A stretch of 64,000 bases of DNA from Bolinopsis microptera. Lineage: Eukaryota > Ctenophora > Tentaculata > Lobata > Bolinopsidae. Below, in pieces: positions 1-9,568 of the stretch (its first letter is position 1; each line of letters begins with the position of its first letter). A program made the position numbers and the translations under genes. The notes beneath the pieces are model-generated. The model had not been told where the DNA came from and ran no database searches. It was given only the letters and a program-made list of their open reading frames with translations. The stretch lies in NCBI RefSeq assembly GCF_026151205.1, contig NC_087078.1, positions 7,206,675 through 7,270,674 of the forward strand. The letters are read 5' to 3'.

Positions 1-968
1 ATCGTGTGTTTACTTTCCTTATCTTTATTTGACCCTCTGTTCACATTGTTATCTCTACCACATCTTGACTCGGCAAGGTCCGCGTGCAATATCTGCACCG
101 CGGTAAACACGCCATGATTACGTCATGAACTTGAAATAGTGTGATTGTTGTACACTTATATAACCGTGCCCATCGCCCACGTACATTACAAACTGCTGGG
201 GGGTGGGGGTGGGGGCGGGGGATGGGGTTTAAGATAAACAACCGATCTTGATAGTGTGTTGGTCGCTCCTCCAACTGACTGTGATGCTTATCGTCCAGTC
301 AGGAACAGAATAATAACATAATTTTTTAGTTATAGTATGTCTCGGCTGAACTGCGGAGATAAGTACAGTTTGCTGTAATATGTACAGTTTGCTGTAATAT
401 GTGGTCGCGATTATCAACTCAGTGGAATTCCAAATGATGAACTGTGCTTTAAGTTTACACCAACTGGAACCAAAGGAATATACCCATGAGTGCTCCCTAA
501 CTTAACTTGGACGGTCTAACCTGGCAAAAATGAACTGCACCATGTTGAACTAGTACTTCAACTCTGTCAGGTATAACCATGCTTGTCCTCCTGTATACTG
601 CCTCCTCCTGGAACATACAGTTCTTGTCAGTGAAGTCGTGTCCTAGATTCTGTTTCCAAACACTTACTGTCTAAAGGTCTAAGTTAAGCAAAGGAGCACT
701 CATGGATATATGCATTATTCCTTTGCTTCCAGTTGGTGTAAACTTAAAGCACAGTTCATCATTTGGAATCTCACTCAGTTCATAATCGCGACCTCATATT
801 AGAGTAAATGTTTTTAATAATACTAATCTCCGCAATTGAACAATGAAACCGAAACATGCTATAACTAAAGAATGTTAATGTTCCGTTCATGACTGGACGG
901 TTAGCATCACAGTCAGTTGGAGGAGCGACCAACACACTATCAAGATCGGTTGTTTATCTTAAACCCCA

Positions 969-1010
<42 letters not shown>

Positions 1011-1207
1011 CAGTTTGTAATGTACGTGGGCGATGGGCACGGTTATATAAGTGTACAACAATCACACTATTTCAAGTTCATGACGTAATAATGGCGTGTT
1101 TACCGCGGTGCAGATATTGCACGCGGACCTTGCCGAGTCAAGATGTGGTAGAGATAACAATGTGAACAGAGGGTCAAATAAAGATAAGGAAAGTAAACAC
1201 ACGATAT
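1..1207. repeat. Long inverted repeat (foldback element), cut by the window edge
   Basis: Bases 1 to about 300 are the reverse complement of about 905-1207. An inner pair, about 418-500 and 677-785, is also inverted, so the whole stretch folds into one hairpin with a loop near 500-675. The right arm holds an uninterrupted run of about 39 C (970-1008); the matching place in the left arm (199-226) is G-rich but interrupted, so the arms have diverged there. No transposase is visible. This fits a foldback or non-autonomous DNA transposon. The outer end may lie beyond base 1. Confidence 0.8.
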
Positions 1208-2110
1208 CGATCTGCTCACTTTTCCTGTTTGTGATTGGACGGATCGGTGTCACATGACATAACACCTCTATTACAAGTGGTCGCTCGTTGAGGACCACGG
1301 AGCACATCAGGGCTGCCCGTCTTCAGAATACATTTAATTCAGTTGTCAGTATGGTTGTTATATTGTGGTGTTGGTAACCTACCTTCATTGTGTTTCTTTT
1401 GACTTTGTTATCATGCTGTGCTCTGGAAATTGTGATAGTACCTGTTCGATTTGTTAAGGAGACGATCTCCCTGTTTATATGTTACAGGATCAGAATGTTC
1501 GTGAGGAACAGTCACCAAACGTGAGTTGCTTACCTGCTGTGTGTTTTCGTACTCTGGTCTTCACTCAAGTTGCAAAGCTGCAATAAACGTATCGCAAAGA
1601 ACATTTATATCTGAAAATTGTGTTAGTACCAGTTTGATCAGTTAAGGTGAGGATTGCCTCAATCTGTCGGGTTCAGCTTAACTGTCTAGGTCATGAGTAG
1701 AACCGAAGCTAAGGATCAAAATATATATGTTGCTTGTTGGTCGTATTAACTATAAAACATCAATTTTGAGGGATAAGGAAGTGTCAATAGGTTCTGAAAC
1801 CTAGCTAAATCGATTTTTCGTGCAATTTTAGGTCAGAAACAGTCATCAAAATGAGTTAATAAGAAGGTCGATTTCTCGGTTATTTTTGAGCTTTCGTTCA
1901 GAAAATAATTCGGGGTCCTCAAAGGGGGGTAACAAGAAGGCGTTACAAGTGTTACAAACCTTCTATAATACAAAATATGTATCACCTCCTCAGCCTGCTT
2001 AACATGTGCTCGACCTAAAATGTAAACAAACAATTATCACCTCCTCAGCCTGCTTAACATGTGCTCACTATTAATGTAAACAAACAATTATCACCTCCCC
2101 GCCAGTATCC
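1208..2110. other. Intergenic stretch, no gene seen
   Basis: AT-rich sequence without a supportable coding exon. Around 1980-2090 a short segment with 'cctcctcagcctgcttaac' occurs twice about 65 bases apart. Confidence 0.5.
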
Positions 2111-2116
2111 ACATCT

Positions 2117-2206
2117 ATAACTCTTATAATAACTCTTATAATAACTCTTATAATAACTCTTATAATAACTCTTATAATAACTCTTATAATAACTCTTATA
2201 ATAACT
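2117..2206. repeat. 12-bp tandem repeat (unit AACTCTTATAAT)
   Basis: About seven perfect copies of a 12-base unit. Because 12 is a multiple of three, the minus strand reads as a repeated tetrapeptide, which is an artefact of the repeat. A single copy recurs near 2500 before the same TGTGACAAAGT sequence. Confidence 0.95.
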
Positions 2207-3560
2207 GATGTGACAAAGTAAACATGTCTTGCCCCTATTTTGAAGATCTATAACTCTATTAGAATTCAACATTCTTTCAGAAACGATTGGAAGAATATTG
2301 TCCAGAACATAAGAACTCAATTTTAAAAATTTAGATTTATTTGTCAAAGACATTGAAAATGTGACAAAATTAACTTTCCCTGCCCCAACAGTATCAAGAT
2401 AGTGTGTTAAAATTGGCATAGGATTTATTACAGGTATATTAAAGTATTAATCGATCCGAACTACGAAAAATATCTTTTAATCTGATGACGATTACCTAAC
2501 TCTTATAATAACTGATGTGACAAAGTAAACATGTCTTGCCCCTATTTTGAAGAACTATACTTCTATTAGAATACTATGTAACTTTATCATCAAAAAAATT
2601 TCGATAAACTAGTTATTTTGCCAGCAAGGAGCTAACAGAGTTATAATAATTTTTTGTGACGAAATTACCCTATTTTTGACCATGTTGCGGTAGTTTAATT
2701 GTGACACTGTTAACATATTACCACCTGATAATGATTTATGTGACTGGTGCATGGTACTAGCAGTGTTGTTTGATCCATAGTACGTATAATATAAGGGGTT
2801 TAAGCTGGTATATCATTATTTGTTCAATTTCACACATGTTCAGATATCATCAAGATTATGTGACAAAGTTTAATTGTGACACTGTTAACATATTATCACC
2901 TGATAATGATTTATGTGACTGGTGCATGGTACTAGCAGTGTTGTTTGATCCATAGTACGTATAATATAAGGGGTTTAAGCTGGTATATCATTATTTGTTC
3001 AATTTCACACATGTTCAGATATCATCAAGATTATGTGACAAAGTAAGCTTGGTTGTGCCTTCTGTGTTTTAATTCCCTACGACTATATGATATAATAACA
3101 ATTCCCAGCACTTCCAGGCCATCAAATAAACTTACACTACTCAGCATTGCTTATCAGGGTGCCCTAAACATTCATCACATATTTTCTTTAATGTGTGACA
3201 GAGTAAACCTGAATGCACCATCTAACGAAAAAAGTCGTCAAATATGTAGGTAATGGTCATATGTACCCATCCAATCAACTGGACACTCAAAAATTTGGTC
3301 AAAAACGGCAGCAATAGCAAGGGGTCCATATTTACTCCGTCACATGTTTATAGTGTGACAATGTAACCATTTCCGTGCCGGCGGTATTTAAGCGATATCT
3401 TATCACCTGATTAAGATATCGTTATGTGACAAAGTTAGCCTGGAGGATGAGACGATTATCCTAACCATCAAGGGTTTAAGTAATTTCATAGTGTGACAAA
3501 GTCAACTACACTGTGCCTTTTAATAGGGTCACTTATATTTACCAATATCCTCAAACTCAA
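2205..3560 (+). repeat. Degenerate array of TGTGACAAAGT-type motifs
   Basis: The motif TGTGACAAAGT, or close variants, recurs at least ten times at irregular 70-170 base spacing, usually followed by a purine-rich start and then a TGTGCC or TGCCCC-like segment. A 175-bp segment (2694-2868) is repeated in tandem at 2869-3043. Related sequence recurs at about 13.08-13.69 kb and 17.50-18.05 kb. No protein is encoded. It is best described as a diverged satellite-like or transposon-derived array. Confidence 0.7.
2694..3043 (+). repeat. 175-bp direct tandem duplication
   Basis: Two near-identical copies, 2694-2868 and 2869-3043, including a TATAATATAAGGGG stretch and the phrase 'gtttaagctggtat'. 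The same phrase appears once in each segmental-duplication copy near 13110 and 17515, so the tandem doubling is specific to this locus within the window. Confidence 0.9.
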
Positions 3561-3847
3561 ATGAACGTGTCCATATAAGAAGTTATTTGATTTTGCTTGG
3601 GCTATTATATTGACTATTGAGGTTTAATGATGATATGGAATTTGAATTTTATATAAATTTACACTATGTGGTTGGGGCATTTTGCATAGTAAATATGGTT
3701 ACTACTCCTATATATCATATTATTTGATTGGTATTCGATTTCTGATTATTTCCCTAGGAATATGATTATTATATCTCAATTTGGCTTTAGGTAGGGTGCC
3801 CCGCTAAAAGAACTGGATTCTTCCAGGAAGCATCCCGTGCACAGAGC

Positions 3848-5236
3848 TTGGTCTACATATATATTAAATTATTACTTACTGCTCTTGAGGATGCCCTCAA
3901 TAGTGATACCAACTTCTCACAAGAGCTAAAAGCGGCTTTGCATGAGTTCACTGACCTGATTTTCCGGGAGTCCTTTGTCACTTATCAAGGAGAGGGATAC
4001 ATTAACAAGGAGGGTATCCCGACGGGAAATTGTATCTCAAGACAAGTGGCAGATGTGACGATGCATTGGCTATTGTTTAAACAGATCAAAGGAAAGATGA
4101 AAAACTGGAGTTTAGTAGACCTCTGGAGGAGATTTATTGATGATGTACTTGGGGTGTGGTTAGGAACAGTCCGACAGTTCAATCTATTCGTGGAGCAACT
4201 GAACAAACTGGCAGAACCATTTGGAATCAGATTTGCTGACCAACAAATCGGTAAAACTGTTAATTTCCTTGACATCACTCTAACCTTGGATACTTACAAC
4301 CAGATCCAATATAGACTCTACAGAAAGGAGACAGATGCTAGGAATTACTTGCGAACGGATAGCTTTCATCCTCACCATGTATTCGAATCTGTGGCGTTTT
4401 CCCAGATGATACGAATCATAGAAAGGAACTCGCAAGACTCAACCTGTGTAGAAGACTTAATGGAGCTGAAAGCAGATTTATCTAAAAGCGGACATAACAG
4501 CGTTAAGTTAGAGGAGATCGAGCCGAGAGCAGTTGTCAGAGTACTGGAGAACACCCACGGAGCCAACAGGTCTAAGGAGAGTGAGAACGCTGATAACTTA
4601 GTCTTTTCAGTACAACACTCTTCGGACAACATTCAGCTGAAGAAGTTGATTCACGAACTTGGACCGGACATCAGGAGGATATGTGGAGATATACGTGTGA
4701 TATTTGCCACACGAAAACATCCTTCAATCGGGAACAGGGTAGTGAAGAATCGACAACTTGGAAATAAGGCTGAATGTCCCCAAAAAACATCACAGAAGTG
4801 CTCAGCACCTGGATGCAAGACTTGCCCGGTATTGTTCGATCTTGACTCTAAGATCATGGTCAACGGCATGGAGCTTAATCTAGACGAATCCCTCACGTGC
4901 AAAGATAAGCACATTATTTACGTTGCACAATGCCAGCAGTGTAGGACTATTGAGGGATCTGAGGACACTTACTTTGGGCAGACGTTGACTCCATTCCACA
5001 TTAGGCTCAATGAGCACCGGAACAAGTTCAACATTGACGACCGTGCCCTCTACGAGCACTCAGCCTTATCAATGCATTGTTACGATGTACACAAGGACAC
5101 TTTCAGTTTTGACTGTTTCAAATTCGGGATTGTGAAAAAGACTAAACCTTCCCTATTAGATAGGGAAGAGGCTAGATTTTGTGCAAAGTTTAGAACTAAT
5201 GTTTGGGGTTTAAATAGGATGGAAATTAAAAGATAG
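3848..5236 (+). CDS. Penelope-like element, reverse transcriptase C-terminal part plus GIY-YIG endonuclease (5'-truncated)
   Basis: A 462-codon open frame. Seen: a palm-type segment with IPTGN (residues 57-61), the catalytic FIDD (96-99), NFLD (139-142), and the HPHHVFESVAFSQ stretch typical of Penelope-type thumbs. A cysteine cluster (C318, C323, C326) is followed by a GIY-YIG domain with IIYVAQC (356-362), YFGQT (375-379), RLNEHR (386-391) and a likely catalytic Glu near 440. In the family these form one polyprotein that copies RNA and nicks target DNA. The N-terminal fingers and first RT motifs are absent upstream, so this is a truncated insertion; the given ATG is unlikely to be native. 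PTGN replaces the more usual MGS-type motif, which suggests a divergent clade. The frame is intact, so it is fairly recent. About 280 bases of 3' region follow. Confidence 0.93.
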   Translation: MVYIYIKLLLTALEDALNSDTNFSQELKAALHEFTDLIFRESFVTYQGEGYINKEGIPTGNCISRQVADVTMHWLLFKQIKGKMKNWSLVDLWRRFIDDVLGVWLGTVRQFNLFVEQLNKLAEPFGIRFADQQIGKTVNFLDITLTLDTYNQIQYRLYRKETDARNYLRTDSFHPHHVFESVAFSQMIRIIERNSQDSTCVEDLMELKADLSKSGHNSVKLEEIEPRAVVRVLENTHGANRSKESENADNLVFSVQHSSDNIQLKKLIHELGPDIRRICGDIRVIFATRKHPSIGNRVVKNRQLGNKAECPQKTSQKCSAPGCKTCPVLFDLDSKIMVNGMELNLDESLTCKDKHIIYVAQCQQCRTIEGSEDTYFGQTLTPFHIRLNEHRNKFNIDDRALYEHSALSMHCYDVHKDTFSFDCFKFGIVKKTKPSLLDREEARFCAKFRTNVWGLNRMEIKR

Positions 5237-5610
5237 TTTTTTTGTGGTTTTTACCAATATCTGTAATTAATTAATTTTAACAATTTTGTGCCAATTTTGC
5301 GTCATTTTTCCTTATAAATTTTATCTACCACGTTATCAGTGAAACAATTTTATCGTATTCCAATTTCTGATAGACTTTCATGATATTCTCTAATCATGAC
5401 CTTTTTATAAATTTTTGAATCTCTTTGACTGAGTATTATGATTGATTTTATCTGACTAATTTATTTCTTTTTTGTAGGCTCTAGCGATGTAATAAACGAA
5501 GTTTCCAAGCCAAATTTGTGTGTTTCCCTTCGTGTCCAAAATCAAACAATTATTAAATTATTAACCATTCATTCTGTATGTGCACGAAAATTTATTTCAA
5601 TCAATTATAT
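5237..5610 (+). other. Probable 3' untranslated tail of the Penelope-like element
   Basis: AT-rich non-coding sequence following the stop. It includes a TAATAAACGAAG segment near 5490 that could be a polyadenylation region. The 3' boundary cannot be fixed because no second copy is present in the window. Confidence 0.45.
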
Positions 5611-5629
5611 ATACTAGCAGGAACCCGTA

Positions 5630-5765
5630 TAATTTTTTTTTTTGTTTGAAAATTCAATTAATCATTATATATATAAATCAAGCGTTACATTTCAGCCATG
5701 CAAAATTACAATGACATATTTTGATTACTAAATGATAAATGGTACTGCAATATAAGTTGCTTAAT
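5630..5765 (+). repeat. Dispersed direct repeat, copy 1 (copy 2 at 16206-16340)
   Basis: About 130 bases containing 'aatcaagcgttacatttcag' are nearly the same as 16206-16340. Copy 2 ends exactly where the second copy of the transporter promoter region begins. The short stretch 'atactagcaggaacccgt' just upstream (5612-5629) resembles the start of the hairpin element at 53255. Confidence 0.85.
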
Positions 5766-6008
5766 GTTTGGCCGGATGACAACTAACGAGAAAAATAAAC
5801 TTGATTAAATATAATAATTAATTCGGCTGAACCAACACATAGCAAGAGCAACATTAACGTTGGGGCCGTCGAAATATATAATCCTAAATGGTATCAAGAC
5901 TCAAAAGACTAAAATATTTGTTACCAATTTAATTCGCGTTTTTAACACCACTTGGGGTCCAAATTTTGGGCTCTAAAATTACTATTCCTTGGCCAATGTT
6001 TTATTTTT

Positions 6009-6147
6009 TCATGCTGATTTGGAGGCCATTAAAGCATTTGATTCAGTCAAAAAAGTTTCAGTTGTATATCTTTTGCGGTTGTTGTGGAAAGTCGAGTTGA
6101 AGTTGATCATGATACCGTGGTGTCAGTAAAATGGCACGGATATATAT
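6009..6147 (+). repeat. Dispersed inverted repeat, copy 1 (copy 2 at 29016-29152, opposite strand)
   Basis: Sequence from 'catgctgatttggaggccat' to 'ggcacggatatatat' reappears reverse-complemented at about 29016-29152 with few differences. Non-coding in both places; a small member of an unidentified transposon family. Confidence 0.85.
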
Positions 6148-6554
6148 CGTCTCGCTTTATATATAGTAAGATGCTAGCTAAATACTCCGTAGGTAGCCAA
6201 AAAAACAGCTTATTGGCTGGGGACCAGGATATTTCCGAAATAAAAATAAATAGAGCCATTCGGTTTTTTGCAAAATTTTCGTTTCGCATAAATAACGTTT
6301 TCTCCCCAAAAGAAAAATTATATTGTATATATAGCAGCTCGTTGAGGCCCAGTGGTGCATTTCGCCGATCTACCGAAGTGGTTGCGAGAAGAATTATATT
6401 GAATGCGCGGCGCGGCCTAGTAGTGCATTGCGCTACAAGTTTAATTGTATTTAACTAAAGATTACGTGCATTTCAATACTTGGACATTGGACATTAAAAT
6501 TCGTCACACGTGCAAGTTGTATTTACAACTTGATGTCACGTGCGAGCTCCAATT

Positions 6555-8650
6555 TGCTGTAATGTAAAAAGAATGCATCTCACACGACACAGGAGGACCA
6601 AAATGCAAAGAAACTGCTGCTAACTGCTACTCTCTGCTACTAACTGCTATTAACTGCTGCTTGCTCGAGCGTGCTAAATCACTTTACAGTCGATCTTCGA
6701 GATTGTTCTAAAAGGGCCCTCGATGGTTGTAACCAACTTCAATCGATGTATTTTCGGACGCTGATTCCGAATCACCCCCCATGACATAGGGTTAAAATGC
6801 TCCCCTGACGAGATATTGGCGAAAAACTGTATCGATCACGTGATTTGACCGTATAAGGAAGTTAGTCTAATTTCTCGTTAGGGTTAGGGTTTCAGCATAT
6901 GTTTTTGTTAAGGATTGGGTTAGGGTTAGGGTTTGGATCAGATTAGAGGGTTAGGGTTTCGAAAAGTCGTTCAGAACCAGCTAGATCTAGAGAATGGGTT
7001 AAAGAAGTCACGTGACAGTCGAGGTTAGAGTAATTAATCATCATCCCTGCTTGCTCTAACCAGATCCCTCTCCCTTGCAGTAGCGCGCGTGTACACATGG
7101 CTATGTGAAAACTGCTGCAATCGCGCCCACGTTGCTCTAATCAGAGCCATCTCGCTTGCAGTAGCGCGCGACCGTCACGCAGTACGCGTATACACATGTC
7201 TATGTTAAGCGCCCACGCATTGCGCGCGCCGTTTGCAACAGTTAGTAGCAATTAGTAGCATGCAGTTAGTAGCAGTTAGTAGCTACTATCAGTTAGTACT
7301 AGTAGCAGTAAGTAGCAGTTAGCAGCAGTTTCTTTGCACTTTGGTCCTCCTGTGGGGAGGACTATAGTGCAAAGAAACTGTTGCTAATTGCTGCTATGGG
7401 CGCGCGCGCGCCCATAGCAGCAGTGAGCAGCAGTTAGCAGCAGTTAGCAGCAGTTAGCAGCATTTGCTCGGATTTTCAAAATTTTTGTACCATTGTTTTC
7501 TATAAGAGACTGACAATTTTCACAATACCAAATTTGTCATACCTTTTTGGAAAGATCAGTGAGTTTCGCCTAGGTGCCATATTTGATGGTGCGCGGCTTT
7601 TGGAGCAAAATTAGCTGTAAAAGTCGCGTAATTTGACCAAATTCGTTGATTTTTGTCGTATTATTTGGATATATCTTCAGTTCCTTGAATAAGATCATTC
7701 TGAAAATTGGCGACTACCTTCCAATAGGGCTTTTACAACTGTCCCAAAAATTTGGTGGATATCGGAGTTGATATAGTGATCAAAATGGGGAAAAATACGC
7801 TGCTTTTAGCTGTAACATAATGTCTGATAGTTGGATATGCTTTAAACTTTTCGGACACCTTCCTTGTAAGTCTATGAGTAAGCTTACCAATTTTTGTTGC
7901 AATCGGAGGTCGGGAAGGATACTTAATATCTATTTGTATGAAGAAAATTGTGCTGGCCGAAATTAGCGCTAAAAAACCATCCTACAGTCGGCCGCTCCTA
8001 CTAAATCGCTCGCCCAAATTTTAAGAAAATTCTTGTGAAAAGGCCCTTTAGGCATGAAAGTGATCTAGATCGGTGTATTTTTGGACGCTGATTCCGAATC
8101 ACCCCCCATGACGTAGGGTTAAAATGCTTCCCTGGAGAGTTATGGGCAAAAAACCGTTTTGGTCACGTGACAGGCTAGTAAAACGTGAATTCGATTATTT
8201 AGGGCTCGGGTTAGGGTTAGGGTTGTGGTTAAGATTATGGATAGCTTCGGGGTTATGGTTAGGGTTAGGGTTGGGATTAGGGTTTATGTAAAACCGTTTT
8301 GTACGGCTGCAAAACCAAAAAAACCAAAGTCACGTGAAATTTTTGGGCGAGCGATTTAGTAAGAGCCACAGTCGGCACGCGCGGCTCACTGTCGATGGCG
8401 CACTACCTATTAACCCTATGTCATGGGGGGTGATTCGGAATCAGCGTCCGAAAATACATCGATTGAAGTTGGTTACAACCATCGGGGGCCCTTTTAGAAC
8501 AATCGTGAAGATCGACTGTAAAGTGATTTAGCACGCTCGAGCAAGCAGCAGTTAATAGCAGTTAGTAGCAGAGAGTAGCAGTTAGCAGCAGTTTCTTTGC
8601 ATTTTGGTCCTCCTGTGTCGTGTGAGATGCATTCTTTTTACATTACAGCA
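6555..8650. mobile_element. DNA-transposon-like composite with ~250-bp terminal inverted repeats
   Basis: The ends match as inverted repeats: 6555-6805 begins TGCTGTAATGTAAAAAG and 8407-8650 ends with its reverse complement. Inside are many AGTTAGTAGC-type decamers (7240-7350), a 30-base perfect palindrome at 7391-7420, degenerate TTAGGG runs (6880-6960 and 8205-8285), and a hairpin junction near 7320-7380 where the 'aaagaaactgctgct' sequence meets its own complement. No transposase ORF is present, so it is non-autonomous, perhaps two related elements joined head to head. It shares the phrase 'gattccgaatcacccccc' with copies at 8090, 15180 and 21645. Confidence 0.8.
7391..7420. repeat. 30-bp perfect palindrome with (CG)n core
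   Basis: CTGCTATGGG, then CGCGCGCGCG, then the exact reverse complement of the first ten. The alternating CG core could take Z-form or extrude as a cruciform. It sits inside the 6555-8650 element near its centre. Confidence 0.95.
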
Positions 8651-8700
8651 GCCGACAGTAGGATGGATTTTTAGCGCGAGCGCTAATTTCGGCCAGCACA
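7950..8700. repeat. Second, nested inverted pair around the right half of the element
   Basis: 7950-7992 ('gtgctggccgaaattagcgc' onward) is the reverse complement of about 8651-8700, directly outside the 8650 terminus. A second element therefore overlaps or encloses the right part of 6555-8650. The 8700-side copy carries a four-base insertion (GCGA) in the AGCGCT core. Confidence 0.75.
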
Positions 8701-8714
8701 AAATCATTCCATGC

Positions 8715-9163
8715 ACTTTTGATAGCTCCTAGGCCTAGCATTTAATTTTATCATTCTTAGCAGTCCGAATCGAGGCTTCCCAGCACTCAAATATAGCCAA
8801 TACTTCGATGTCCCCATGTCCCCAAAATGGTTCCAAAAATTTGGATACTCAGAAGGATTATTTATATTGGGACAAATAAAAATTGGAACCACCCTCACAT
8901 CGGTTCTAGACATGCAGTGATTCCCAAACTTGGATTGAGTGGCCTTAGGTCCAATATTAACTGTTTCCGAGCAATTTTAAACCATTCTGAGCAGTTTGAG
9001 GAGAATGTTCGTTTTCGTTCATTTCTGGTCAATCCATGAACCTGGCTAATGCTTTGCGACTTTTGATGGCTCCTAGCTTACAGCTACATTAATCTTAAAA
9101 AACCGAATTGAGGCTTCCCAGCACTCAAATACAGCCAATACTTCGATGTCCTCATGTTCCAAA
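8715..9163 (+). repeat. Direct repeat pair (8715-8822 and 9060-9163)
   Basis: Both begin with 'acttttgatggctcctag'-type sequence and share 'cgaggcttcccagcactcaa' and 'gccaatacttcgatgtcc'. Divergence is modest. Between and around them (8823-9330) no coding exon is supportable. Confidence 0.75.
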
Positions 9164-9330
9164 TGTACGAATTCATCTACTGAATATTATTATTTCTATC
9201 AAAAATTCAAAACGTAAAAACCATAAATCTGAGGCAAAATTAGTGTATAATTATTTACTTTTAATTCAATCAACTTAATCCAAAAATGCGATACAAATGT
9301 CGCATCAAACGGGATCAATAAAAATTTACC

Positions 9331-9530
9331 CAAGAAAACAAGTTGACCTCACTGAATGGTGACTGGTAAAAGTTTCAGTCAAAACTGTGAAATGTCGGTC
9401 TAGGAAACGGCACAAAAGCAAATATTCAAAAATCTTCCAAAATGTTTCCTTCGATTGTGATGATTTTCCGTTTAACAAAGCTTTATTTGGTAATTTCAAT
9501 CGTGTAGCATTATGTGGGCCATCCACAGTG
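9331..9530 (-). repeat. Inverted repeat flanking the transporter gene, downstream copy
   Basis: Reverse complement of diverged sequence at about 12340-12540 on the other side of the transporter, and of 16775-16970 in the duplicated segment. Shared phrases concern 'aaaatcttccaaaat', the 'cggaaaatcatc' segment and 'cagtgaggtc'. Similarity is clearly lower than between the two segmental-duplication copies, so this pair is older. Confidence 0.6.
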
Positions 9531-9568
9531 AACTCTTTAATTAGTTAATTGGTCATCCAAATCCGAAC

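Noticed and set aside
2054-2419. Minus-strand open frame with repeated Tyr-Tyr-Lys-Ser
   Set aside because: Translation of a 12-bp microsatellite.
6880-8285. TTAGGG runs as a chromosome end or interstitial telomere
   Set aside because: The runs are short and degenerate, and each copy sits in the same transposon flanks on both strands, so they belong to a mobile family.
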